A DNA stretch of 64,000 bases from contig NC_082698.1 in assembly GCF_949987515.2 (NCBI RefSeq), positions 34,709,964 through 34,773,963 of the forward strand, given 5' to 3'. The stretch's first letter is position 1; each line of letters starts with the position of its first letter. The position numbers were made by a program, and so were the translations under genes. The notes beneath the pieces were generated by a model. The model did not search any database, was not told the DNA's origin, and saw nothing but the letters and a program-made list of their open reading frames with translations. Shown here piece by piece: positions 20,401 to 31,430 of the stretch. Origin of the DNA: Delphinus delphis (taxonomy: Eukaryota > Chordata > Mammalia > Artiodactyla > Delphinidae).

Positions 20401-21785
20401 AATGGCTCAGCTCAAGACAAAGCAAATGACCTAGATAAAGACAGGGCTTATTGGCAAATAGTACAACATTTCACAGACTGATGACTGGAAAGGGTGTTCT
20501 AGTTGTTACAAGAGCCTTAAAATGAGTCTGTCCTTCGTCCACCAGAAACACCCTGACAGGTGACCAACCAGTAAGTCAAGGGAAGCCCTGGGGCTGTGAT
20601 GGCCAAGGGATGTTCAGACACACCCACCCACCCAAGGCAAGGCCAGCCCTTCTTTGTGCAGAACAAAAGCCTCTTTGTTTAACATTCCAAAGGCGTTCCC
20701 AGTGTCTCCGGGAGTCCTGTTAATGCCCTGGAGAACTACCAAGGGGTTCTTGGTGGCATGACAGCCTCCTTCCTCTGCAATTTGCCAACCCTTGTGGCAC
20801 TGGGATGATTAAAAAGCCGCACTTGATGAGGAGAGAAGAGGAAACGGAGCCCGGGTGAGAAACAGAGGGCTTGGGCTTGTGAGATTTCTCACTCACGGGC
20901 ACAGCTTGCCCTCTCCCTAACAGAGGCAGAAGATGTCAGCGTTGTTCGCAGCTCTGGGCACAGAGCTCTGGAGCTGCAATAATAACGGTTGTCAAGGCCC
21001 GGGGAGTGGGCCGGGCCCAGGGAAGGTGGCTGTGAGTGCTGGATGTTTCTTTAGATTCCAACCAGGAAGTGCTGGCATCAAAGCTAGATCAACAGAGTCG
21101 CAGGAAAGGATCTTAGAGGCTACGTAATCGTGGCATTTTAACGTCATGTTCCCTGGAGCGCTAAAAGTTCTACATGAAGTTGGTTCAGGGACTGCCTTTT
21201 GCTGAGAGGTCTAAGGGGATGTGGGGCTGGGCCTTCACCCCTTCTTTAGCACCAGTTTGTATCTATTTTATACATTGGGATTCTGACTATGACATTTCTG
21301 GAAAGAGTTTTATGCTAAAAAATGTTGTTTTCCAACCTCCTCATTTGACAGCTCAGAAAAGGAATGTGGCTTTTCGAGCATTAGAAACTGTTCATGACAT
21401 AACATTGCGGTATTCACCTCCCCCAGCTGTTGGGGTACCTAGGGTGCTGTAGGTCAAACAGAACCCAAACACTAGGCTGGATTCTTTTCCCTCAGAGTGG
21501 CCTATTCATTTTGCTCCATTTCCCCAGTTCCATCCCCACCAAAACCCAAACTAGAGGCCAGATTTACAATATTCCACTTACACCAGGCTCTGGAAAGAGG
21601 ACTGGCCTGAGGTTTGGTGGGCAAGGTTGCCTGTGGAATGTGACACATGTGGGCCTCAGTCAACCCCCAATAGCTTCCCATCTAACTGAAATTCCCACCA
21701 TGGGTTCGGCCAGCAGCTTTTAAATAAACTCAGGTGCCAGTGTACCTGGGGAGCCCTGTGAATTATTGACTTAATTCCATCATAC
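20401..21785. other. No gene recognised; unique DNA
   Basis: Several short open frames (for example 21174-21452 and 21430-21723) carry no recognisable product. I see no repeat family with confidence. Confidence 0.45.
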
Positions 21786-22240
21786 AAACGAAAAGCAACT
21801 TTACCAGCAGAACAGCTAGCTGTATTACAAGCATACAGTATAAGATACAGAGAACAAACTAGTGGTTGCCAGTGGGCAGGGGCAATATAGGGGTAGGGGA
21901 GTGGGAGGTACTAGGTACTGGGCGAAAGATAGACTCAAGGATGTATTGTACAATGTGGGGAATACAGCCTACATTTTGTAATAATTGTAAGTGGAAAGTA
22001 ACCTTTAAAAATTGTATAAAAGTTTTTTAAAAAGTTAAGAGTAAATCCAAAGAGTTCTCATCAAAGGAAAAAAATTTTTTCTTCTTTTACTTTGTGTCTA
22101 TATGAGATGATGGATGTTCACTAAACTTATTGTGATATTCATTTCATGATGTACGTAAGTCAAATCATGATGCTGTACACCTTAAACTTATACAGTGCTG
22201 TATTTCAATTCTCTCTCAATAAACTTGAAAGAAAGAAAAG
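21786..22240 (+). mobile_element. L1 3' end (old)
   Basis: The run 'gaacaaactagtggttgcca', 'gatgtattgtacaatgtggg', 'gatgatggatgttcactaaa', 'gatgctgtacaccttaaact' and 'ctctctcaataaacttgaaa' is the L1 3' untranslated region in plus orientation with its AATAAA. Confidence 0.8.
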
Positions 22241-22249
22241 CACACAGTT

Positions 22250-22645
22250 TAACAACGTAATCCCACACATTGTGTTAGTTGTTAAGCCTAGTTGCACATA
22301 TTCTGGTTCTCTTTCCAGGCCCATGGTGAGCTTTTCCTTCTCCATTTCTTTTCATCGGCATGGCCGTATACTGTATTTTGGCCAAATAAATGTGAATGGA
22401 AGCATTTAAAATCAGTGTGTGACTCTCCTTATTCCCTATTCTGTGGTGCAGTCTCTGTGGAAGTCCAGGCTAAGACGGAGCCTCTGTTCACCAGGGTCCT
22501 GGGGCTGCTATGAGTCGTATGCCTCTGTCAACCTACGGCCAAGGTGGTGTGAACAAGAAATAGATCTTTGTTTGTTTAAGCCATTAATATGTTGGAGTTT
22601 CGTTATCACAGCAAAACCTAGCCTATCGTAACTGATAGAGACACT
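22250..22645 (+). mobile_element. MLT1-like MaLR LTR
   Basis: 'gtattttggccaaataaatg' sits in the middle. The right end, 'tgtttgtttaagccattaat' then 'gtttcgttatcacagc' and 'gtaactgatagag', is the characteristic MLT1 3' end. The left end is not clear. Confidence 0.6.
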
Positions 22646-23034
22646 TATCAAAAATAAACCAATAATCTGTTCAGTGAAACATTGCTGATTTCCTCATAAC
22701 TTTGCTGTTAATCCAACAGTTCATCTCCAGCTTTGGAGGTCTAGTACCAAATAGCCCTGTGATTGGAGAATTCATATTAGAAGGATTTAGAACTGTACAG
22801 GAAAATTATACTAAATGGACAATGATTATAGATTAGCTGATGAGAGCTTATGAATCACCTTATGTTCATTAAAATAGATCATAAAGACAGCACAGCAAAT
22901 GACAGAATCATGATATTTGATATTTAATGATATCAAATACCAAAATCAATGATATGTAATACATGTTAATTTAGCATCAGTGGGGTGTGAACCATTAATT
23001 TCCATTTATCATCCCTTATTCAAGAGGACCTTTT
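22646..23034. other. No gene or repeat recognised
   Basis: AT-rich unique DNA with a local 'tgatatttgatatttaatgatatc' type repetition near 22910-22935. Confidence 0.45.
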
Positions 23035-23050
23035 CAGGATCACTCTTCTT

Positions 23051-23262
23051 TTTTTTTTTTTTTTTTTCCTGCGGTACGCGGGCCTCTCACTGTTGTGGCC
23101 TCTCCCGTTGCAGAGCACAGGCCCCAGACTGCACAGGCTCAGAGGCCATGGCTCACGGGCCCAGCCGCTCCGCGGCATGTGGGATCCTCCCAGACCGGGG
23201 CACGAACCCGTGTCCCCTGCATCGGCAGGTGGACTCTCAACCACTGCGCCACCAGGGAAGCC
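23051..23262 (-). mobile_element. Cetacean CHR-type SINE, short form, perfect 16-base TSD
   Basis: A T tail (23051-23067) leads into 'gcggtacgcgggcctctcac' and the body ends 'ccaccagggaagcc'. CAGGATCACTCTTCTT flanks it perfectly at 23035-23050 and 23263-23278. This is the cleanest target duplication in the window. Confidence 0.96.
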
Positions 23263-23278
23263 CAGGATCACTCTTCTT

Positions 23279-24165
23279 AACATGCTAAGAGTTTTTTTTC
23301 TTGAGTCTGGTTCTTTATTTCAGGCTCCATGCCTTTCTGATTTAATGATAAGAATTGGTTGACATCCATCTCCCTTAATCCTGCCATGGTACCACAGAGC
23401 TAAAATAAATTGGATTTTTGTAATTGAAATTATTTTGTGCACCCGTATTGGATTGCCCTCTCAAGCTCTGTTGTTGGTATAAACTCTTAAGTTCTGCTCA
23501 TGCTGGTGTCACACCAGCTTTTATGTGGCTTTCAAGTAACTTGGTACCAACTTTGGTTTCAATTTCACATAACTGTATGGCTGCAAATAACCAACTCATC
23601 CTTTAAGTCTTAATTCCTAATTCCTGAAAGAGAGAGTCTGATTGGCCCGACTGGAGTCAGGGGTTTACACTTGGTGCAGCTACTTGGAGTTGGGAGAGGA
23701 TTATGCGGTACATGGGGTTGCATTTTCCTCTGTGAGGAAGATGGAATTCTAAAGAGAAGGGTGAAGAACATTAAGGGCTCTTTAGCACAGAGAAACTTGT
23801 ATACTTAGCAGGAAATGCTTGTGGTTACCAAAAAAACTTTCAAATTACATATTACAGAATTCCATGTGAGGGATTGGAAGAGGTTATTGTTTCATTTCTT
23901 ACTTGTTTATTTTGTTGATTGCTAGCATTCACTAGCGGGAAGCAGCATTGGGTACCAAAAATATAAGAAAAATTTACTGAAAAACTTAAATTTAAGTAAA
24001 GGTTTATCCACCAGTTTGTTTTTTGTACAAATTAGGGAGAGCTTAAAAAAGTTTTTTTTTTTATTTTAGTGGCCTGGCCTGACATTTTAGGTTGGCTTGT
24101 AGAATATCGTAGAAGCACTGAGTTAGATAATAAAAGCCCCAAGTGGTCATGAGGGTAGGGATAAA
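23279..24165. other. No gene recognised
   Basis: AT-rich unique DNA. A possible trace of an ancient LTR-like repeat lies at about 23640-23700 ('tctgattggcccgactggag'), but it is not certain. Confidence 0.4.
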
Positions 24166-25010
24166 GCAGGGGTTCTGATCCTTTTCTGTCCTTTAGAATC
24201 ACTGGGGGAACTTAAAAGAATGTAATACCCTCACACACCCAGCAGAATGACCACACAGTAAAACTGATGATACCAAGTATGGGTGAAGATGTGGAACAAC
24301 TCATGCAATTTAGGGAGGGGGGTATATATTGATAAATCACTTTAGACAATTGTCTCACAGTAACTAAGCTGGACATAGGCATATCCAATGATCCAGCAAT
24401 TCCATTCTTAAGTATATACTCAAAAGAAACGCACATTCATGTTCACCGACAGAGATGTGCTAGAATGTACATTATTTATAAGAGCCCCAAACTGGAAACC
24501 ACCCAGATGTCCATCAACAGTAGAACGGATCACCATCTGAAGTATATTCACACAATGCAATACTATATTGCATGAGAATGAACAAACTACAACCGTAGCA
24601 AGCAATATGGATGAATCTTATAAGCATAATTCCGAACAAAAGAAATCAGACACAAAAAAGAATATTCTGTATATTTCATTTACACAAAATACAAAAGCTG
24701 GCAAAAGTCATCTATGTGTTGGAAATCAGGATAGCAATTATCTCTGGTTGGAGTTTTATGTGCTAGAGAGCTTCCGTTTCTTGGTCTGGGGGTCTGGGTT
24801 CATGGGTGTTTGTGAAAATTCATCAACACATACATTTATAATTGATTCACTTTTCTTTATATATGTTATACTTTGATAAAAATCTTAAAAAAATTAGCGA
24901 TTGCCGGACCTCACTCCAGACAAATGAAATCTGATTCCCTGGGGGCGGAGCCTGAGTACCGCCCTTTACACAGCCCTCCAGATGATCTCGTCATGTACAG
25001 TCAGTGGTGA
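24166..25010 (+). mobile_element. MER5A hAT element split by an L1
   Basis: The left part (about 24166-24212) reads 'ggggttctgatccttttctg' then 'agaatcactgggggaactta'. The right part (about 24893-25010) reads 'ccggacctcactccagacaa', 'ccctgggggcggagcctgag', 'cctccagatgatctcgtcat'. Together they give MER5A order around the L1 at 24213-24892. Confidence 0.65.
24213..24892 (+). mobile_element. Old L1 (end of ORF2 and 3' UTR)
   Basis: The run 'ccagcaattccattcttaag', 'ctggaaaccacccagatgtc', 'caatactatattgcatgaga' and 'atatgttatactttgataaa' is the decayed 3' end of L1 ORF2 and its tail. It ends in an A-rich tract. Reading frames are broken throughout. Confidence 0.8.
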
Positions 25011-25014
25011 GATC

Positions 25015-25160
25015 TACTGTTTAGTGGGATGAGCCCTGGCCTGGGAACTGGGAAAGCTGAGTTTAGCTTCTGGTCTTTGGCAAATCATTCTCATGCTCTG
25101 GGCCTTGGTTACCAAGTAGGTTAGTAGGTGACTGTATGGTCCCTTTCAGCCTGTTAATCC
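25015..25160 (+). repeat. MIR-type SINE
   Basis: The run 'tgagccctggcctgggaact', 'ctggtctttggcaaatcatt' and 'ctgggccttggttaccaagt' follows MIR/MIR3 order. Confidence 0.5.
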
Positions 25161-25669
25161 TGAGGCATTAGCGTAGCTCTGCAGCAGATGAGTTGACAAT
25201 GATTTGAACAGAACAGTTTCTGTTCACTGGCTTTGCACAATAGTGTCCAAGGGCAGTGACATCAGATGAGGCTGTGCTGAGGACATGGGAACCTACCATC
25301 ATCTCTCTCCCAATTTTATCTGGAGGTGGAACTAAGAAGACACTGAATTTACTTTTTTCAGTTTGACGTCACCATCCCTTTGGAATAGGCAATGAATAAT
25401 TCAGGAAATTAAGTTTCAAAAAATGTCAACACTTGATGGAATCCTTATAGATCGTCTGATTTGGTAGTTTGCAACCTTTTAAAAATAAGATCTACCCCCC
25501 TTTTTTTTTCAAATAAATGTATGCAGAATCCAAATGTACACCCAAATAACAAAAGTGAATGGATTCCTAAGGAGTTAAGATGTTCATTTTTTAGTGAAAA
25601 ACTTTTCTTCAGAAACTCGCAGCACACAGAACAACTTATATGGTTTTATAATTGCCCATGTTATAATTG

Positions 25670-25860
25670 GGCAAGTGAGGTCCCGCGAGGAGAAATGACT
25701 TGTCCTAAGTCACACATTCACTGGTGACACAGCCAGAGCAAATCCTAGTCTCCTGACTCAGGGTTTTTACTCATTCAGCAAAGCACCCGCTGAGCATCTA
25801 CATGTCCCAACTCCTGTGCCAGGCTCTGGAGAGTTGATGCTGAGCAAGCCACCGTGAGTA
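25670..25860 (-). repeat. MIR fragment and L2 fragment
   Basis: 'gaaatgacttgtcctaagtc' (MIR, about 25692) is followed by 'gctgagcatctacatgtccc' and 'tgtgccaggctctggagag' (L2, about 25790). Both are in reverse orientation. Confidence 0.55.
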
Positions 25861-28009
25861 TGGGGTTATGGGTCCTTCATCTGGGCCTTGTCATTTGGGG
25901 TCTGGGCTGGCGTCTGTCACCTTCATCTCTGGTTATTCCATGGGCAGAGCCTGGCTCTCCTGTCACCCTTGTGATGGCATCTATGGCACCTGGCACCATG
26001 GGACTCTGAAGAGGCACTCCTCTCTGAGGATGCTTTGGAGGTAGTTCAAAATGAGCTGGGCTGAGGAGGTGTTAGTGGCGGGAGCCATGCCACTTCAGTT
26101 CGCCCATCACTGATGGGTGTTATGCAGCCTGGGAACCAATGCCAAGAAATGGCAGAGCCTTGGAACACTGGCATCAATTAACCCTTGTGGACGTGCTCAT
26201 ACGGACATCAGCAAGCAGCCTGAGAGAGGCACACAGGAGACTTGTGACCCATTAGCTGCGCCAGTGGTCTCGACCAAGGACAGGGACCCCCTCTTCTATT
26301 CTAGGGGTGGCTGTGGTCCAGGATCCTGTGTTAAAAGCCAAGATTCACAAGAAAGAGGGGACGTAGCCTTAGGGTCTATTTCACCAGACCACATCTCCCA
26401 TCCTAGCAGTTTTTAAACCGTATGTTACACAGTCCTAGTTATTCCTAGGAGACCCCTCAGGACCAACATAGTGGGTGGGGGGGAAGTACAACGGAAGGTC
26501 TTGTATTCAAGGCCCAGTGGATCTTGCTGCTGGTTCCCTCCAAACTGCTCATCTTTCTCTAGTCTAAATATTGAGGTTCTGTGTAAGCTTTTATTCTAAT
26601 AAAGATTTCCGTGACTGAAAATGTTTGACAACCACTGCCCTACCCAGTACCTTTCCTGATGACCAGTGAGAATCAGTTCTTCTTCTTATTATATCTTCAT
26701 GGAATGCAATCTCACAATCTTTCTAGCTAATTTGTGTTAGGAGAGTCTGACTTATATAAAAATTATATTGCTTGTGTGGTAGTTTAGGTCTGCTCTAAGT
26801 ATCTCTATGACCTTTGCAGTGGAAGATGGGGACAAGAGGAGGCCAGGGAGAGCCCTGGATGTAGACAGTGTGTCTTCCGTGGCCCCGGGCTGCTTTCACG
26901 CTCCTTCCTGCTGTCCTCACACTGCCCCCCGCCCCTGACACCGGGGTCCCACCTGACGCAGCCTTTGTTGGGTGACCGTTCTCTCAGGGTCCTCCCTCTT
27001 CTCCCACATTGCATCGCACCAGCCACCTGCCTCATTGCTGCCGAATGTTGCTGGGGGACACCTTTGCTCATTCCTGGAAAACTGTAATCGTAAAAACTGT
27101 AATCACGTCTCAACCTGTTTTTTTTCCAGTTAGCTGTTCTAGCTCCTCTGTTCTTAGTAGAAGAAAGTCTGATATCCTCCTTTGAAGCTTATCTCCTTCA
27201 AAATTAGTCCCAAATCACAGGTGACTATCAATACTGTTTCCAAATCAGGGCAGAGAGGGGCCTGGAGCTCTCTGTCATGACATTAGAATCACCAATTTGT
27301 CTGTGGATTCCGTCCTTGCTGTCTGATGCTGCCCAGAACTCCGATCATAGCAGGACAGTGCTCTGGACACAAGGCCACAGTACTCAGTTCTCTCATGTGC
27401 TCAGTGGATGCTTCCAAAGCATAATACGGGTCAGGAAGGCTGGGGCCCGAGGGACCCTGTGTCCTGTGTCTTCATGTGCCACCTTAACTGCTTTAATTTT
27501 GTGTTAAACTCAGGACCCCAGCCCAGGGCCCCCTTTACCTTGTGGCAAGTTCCTTCTGGGGCCACCAGTGCCCTTCCCTGCTAGCTGGGCCATAGTCAGA
27601 GTCAGGTCTATCTACTTCTACCCTTCTGCTCTGGAAGCAGGGGTGTTGTTGTGGTCCCTTTCCTACCAGAAGGGTTCATTTGGGAATGGCCTCGCATCCT
27701 TTCCTGGCCTCAGTGTACCAGGGCTCTACAGACAAAGGGGCGGGGAGGAGAAGCCCTGGCTAGAGCCCAGGAAAAACTCCCTCTTCCTCCCTTTCTCTGG
27801 ACAAGGGCTCACTCAAATGGCTTTCACGAAGTCCGCTCCAAGGTGACTTGCCGGCTCCACGTCTGGATGCAGAAGAGGCAGGCATTGCACCAGCCCATCT
27901 AGCCGGCCACCGCCTTACAAATCTGCATTCACTCCGGCAGTGACTGGGCTAGCGCGACTCATGGGCCACTGCCTGTGGCGTTCCTGTCCTAGTCAGACAA
28001 TTTGCTGTT
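25861..28009. other. Unique DNA, 2.1 kb, no supported gene
   Basis: Frames at 26117-26416, 26805-27113, 27277-27507 and 27568-27846 are each about 75-100 codons and give no recognisable protein. There is no splice-site-bounded exon I can defend. A MER5-like end ('gtttgacaaccactg') is seen near 26622. Confidence 0.45.
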
Positions 28010-28254
28010 TCTTAAACATACTCAGAACTTTCCTGTTTGCAGGGCTGTGCTCTACCTCCTTCATTTTTTCTCTTTCATAAATGCTCTCTATTCAATTTCC
28101 ACCCACACCTGCTGCCCATCCTTCAGATGCCTGCTCAGAAGCCCCACTTGCACCCAGCCGTTCATGGATACCTAAACTGAAGGTCACCAAACAACGAATT
28201 CTCCCTCTTCTTTGAGTGTCCATCATCCCCTGCTTTTCTCTTTCTTACTGCACT

Positions 28255-28435
28255 TTGCTTTTTGGTCTGAATCCTGGCTCACCCTTTTTACCTGTGTGGT
28301 CTTAGGAAACGTACTTAACCTTCCTGGCTCTGGTCTATAAAATGAGGATGGTAAATGATTCTTCCCTCCTGGAGTGATTGTGAAGCTCAAGTGGGATCAA
28401 CCTGGCACATAGAAAGTTAGCTATTCATTCAATAA
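28255..28435 (+). repeat. MIR SINE
   Basis: The run 'gtctgaatcctggctcaccc', 'ctggtctataaaatgaggat' and 'caacctggcacatagaaagt' matches MIR in plus orientation. Confidence 0.75.
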
Positions 28436-28990
28436 ATATTCTTGTGAGCCTACGATGTGTCAGACCCTGAGGATGCCATGGTGAACAGACCAAGTCTCTG
28501 CCTTCATGGAGCTCACATTGTGGGGAAGAAACACAAGAAACACATAAAAACAATAATAGCTGTCATGTATTAAGCAGTTTCTATGTGCTCTAATATTTTC
28601 ATTAATTATTATTCCCTTTGGTCCTCACAAAAACCCTCTGTGCTATGTATAATTACTATCTGCTGACAGACAGGAAATAAAGGTCAGGGAGTTAGCAATT
28701 TGTCCCAAATCACACACCTAGAAGCCAGACAAGACTTCAAACCTGCACTTAAGTATTAGGAAGAAAATAAAGCCAGCAAAATAAAACAGAACGAGGAACG
28801 GGACTGAGGGTGTGTGTGCAGAGGGGACAAGGGAGATCAGGGAAGGACTCTGAGAAAGTGACTTGGAGCTGGGGGAGGTCAGGATAGGCAGAGGGCAAGG
28901 CAAACACAGAGACTCTTGGGTGGAGCTGAGCTGGGCCTGTGCGGACCAGCAAGGCTAGTCTACTGAGCTCTAGTGACTGAGGGGAGGAGG
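28436..28990 (-). repeat. L2 LINE split by a MIR
   Basis: L2 (28436-28550) reads TTCAATAAATATTCTTGTGA, 'ccatggtgaacagaccaagt', 'tggagctcacattgtgggga'. It resumes at about 28746 with 'taggaagaaaataaagccag' and continues to about 28990. The MIR at 28551-28745 interrupts it. Confidence 0.65.
28551..28745 (-). repeat. MIR SINE inside L2
   Basis: The run 'aataatagctgtcatgtatt', 'ttggtcctcacaaaaaccct' and 'ttgtcccaaatcacacacct' is MIR reverse complement. Confidence 0.75.
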
Positions 28991-29049
28991 GTGCAAGGTG
29001 AGATTGAGCTGCTAATATTGACTATTTTAACTGTTATTAGAATATTTTC

Positions 29050-29416
29050 AGCCATTATAATTACAGGTCTTGCGACTCCCATTAGCCTGTGAGGCAGGGA
29101 CTGTGTGTCTTGTTCACATTTGCATGTGCCCACAGGCCCAGCTCTATGCCTTATTAAATAGTAGGCATTGTTGTTGTTGAATTAGATTTTTAGTCTAATT
29201 GGGAAAAACATAGGCTCTGCCAATAATAAGAGCCAGGTTTGCATTCTAACCCGGACACTTACTAGCATTCGTAGGCAGTTCACTCTCTTTCTCTCAATCT
29301 GTTCTTTCACTTAAATGCAGAGAGGTCACATTTCCTTTATGGCATTTTTTCAGGATTAAGAGAGATACTGCATATAAAACAGCTGGTGCATAGTAGATAT
29401 TTGATAATCGTTACTT
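29050..29416 (+). repeat. L2 3' end then MIR
   Basis: L2: 'cctgtgaggcagggactgtg' and 'atgccttattaaatagtagg' (29085-29180). MIR: 'aagagccaggtttgcattct' and 'ggattaagagagatactgca' to 29404. The CHR SINE sits at the MIR's right end. Confidence 0.65.
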
Positions 29417-29732
29417 TTTTTTTTTAAATAAATTTTATTTATTTTTGGCTGCGTTGGGTCTTCATTGCTGCACGCGGGCTTTCTCTAGTTGTGGCGAGCT
29501 GGGGCTACTCTTCGTTGTGGTGCGCGAGCTTCTTATTGCAGTGGCTTCTCTTGTTGCAGACCACGGGCTCTAGGTGCACGGGCTTCAGTAGTTGTGGCAC
29601 ATGGGCTCAGTAGTTGTGGCACACAGGCTTAGTTGCTCTGCAGCATGTGGGATCTTCCCAGACCAGGGCTCGAACCCATGTCCCCTGCATTGGCAGGTGG
29701 ATTCTTAACCACTGTGCCACCAGGGAAGCCCC
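29417..29732 (-). mobile_element. CHR-type tRNA-derived SINE, long form
   Basis: It has the same long architecture as the copy at 8029: 'ggctgcgttgggtcttcatt' near 29447, two 'cagtagttgtggcac' blocks, a B-box-like 'gctcgaacccatgtcc', and a head ending 'ccagggaagccc'. TAATCGTTACTT (29405-29416) and TAATCATTACTT (29733-29744) form a 12-base duplication with one mismatch. Confidence 0.92.
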
Positions 29733-29744
29733 TAATCATTACTT

Positions 29745-31285
29745 CTTAACCCTTCCCTTCTAATTCTCTGATCGCTTGCTCTTAAAGCCATTCACCAATC
29801 ACACCCCAAGAAATTTTTCTTTTAATTCTTCGAATGCTTTGGAAAGCTGCCCTATCCTATACCCCAGCCCTATGGTCTGGGCTCCTGGAAGATTGAGGCA
29901 TCACCCTGGACAACACGTCCTGGCCAATCCTTGTTCCACATGTCCTCTGTGGGCATCACCTTGACAATGAGCTAAGATTTCATGACTGTGCATTGCCTCG
30001 AAGCTCACCCAGGAAGTGGCCCACTCTCAGCTCACTGATGCTGGCCCGTTGGGGATGGCAAGGGCATCTCTGAGACCCACCACTTAGAGGAGAGCTGGGC
30101 TGCAGCTGGGACCCTGCCCAAGTGTGTACAGTGTGATTGCCTTCTCCCTGCCAACTGGCCCTTTACGAGACTTCGTGGTCTCTCCAGTAGACAAACGATG
30201 CTTGTAGCTTGTGGTGAGGTCCTGGATGGTCACATTACCCAGGACACCATCAAATGGGAGGCTACCCCTTTCGCCGCTGGTCACTCCCAGCCCTTCAAGG
30301 AGCTGAGGCCTTTTGCTTGACTCACCTGTGACCTGAGGCCTAAGACTCCACTCCTTCGTTCCTCCTTCCCCTTTCAACTTCTCTCGTGGTGAATCATCTT
30401 AAGCATATGATCCACCCAGAGATAAACTTGGCTCCCCTGTGAGGAATTTCAGGGTATATGTGTTATGTAGGAAGGCAATTTACAGCTATGCTCTAAAGTC
30501 AAGAGTCCAGGTGGGCCCAGCCGCGTGCAAGCTACTCGCTGTCCTGTCTGGCCAGCATGCTCGCTCAGCCCAGCGCTTGATAAAGTCCGGTCCTTACCGG
30601 CTGGACCTCCAGTCCAGCCCTTTTACAGACACTAAGGGCTATTAGTTCTTTCTCCTGGATTATACACTCACTTGGAAACCTATAATATTTCTTCCACCTG
30701 GGCCCCCAAACTGGGGGAAAGTTTTATTAACATCCAGGATCTCAATCAAACAGTTATCTTTTTTGTAGGCAGGTACCCTCTCACTCCCAGGCCTTCCTTT
30801 TTCTTTTGCTTCCCCTTCACTCAAAGAGGAATTTACGTTTACAAAGCACCTCTATGTATATTAGGATTATTATTTGTCTCAACAAAAACAGGGAAGGTCC
30901 AAAATGTTTATGGAACCTGACTATTCATCAGGCCATACATTTGTGGAACTGAATTAGTGTTCTGAGGAGTTATATCCTTTTCAGAAATCCAACCCAATCC
31001 TTAGTGGGTACGCTCAGCTAAGACGCTTTCAGCCTTACCACGTCCATACTCGTGTAGGATGGTAGGCGATCCTGTTTCATGGTCCTTCCAAATGGAGCAG
31101 GTGCTGATGGGCTGGGGTAAGAAAGATGTTACAGTAATGATCACGGGAAGGCAGAAGCTGGGCTGCAATTTGATCGAAGCTGCAACCTTATCTGTCATCC
31201 ACCAGATTAACTGTCATAGAGCTAGCGGGCCTTCTGGCATTACAGCAGTGGGCACAGGTCCTTGGCAACTGTCACACTGACAGTG
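29745..31285. other. No supported gene; minor MIR trace
   Basis: Unique-looking DNA. A MIR-like trace is seen at about 30830-30880 ('gtttacaaagcacctctatg'). The near-palindrome TGTCACACTGACAGTGTGACA at 31269-31289 could form a small hairpin. No open frame is convincing. Confidence 0.45.
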
Positions 31286-31289
31286 TGAC

Positions 31290-31430
31290 ACAGTCCAGTA
31301 TATTGATAAAATCCAATGGCTTGGTAGGTTCTGGAGGCAGAGGCTGTGGCCCATTTGATGTTGCATCCCTAGTGCCTGGGCCTGGTACATAGTTGGTGCT
31401 CAATATATGTTTGCTCAGTAAATGAGTAAA
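31290..31430 (+). repeat. L2 LINE 3' end
   Basis: The run 'ccctagtgcctgggcctggt', 'acatagttggtgctcaatat' and 'gctcagtaaatgag' is the L2 terminus. Confidence 0.75.
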
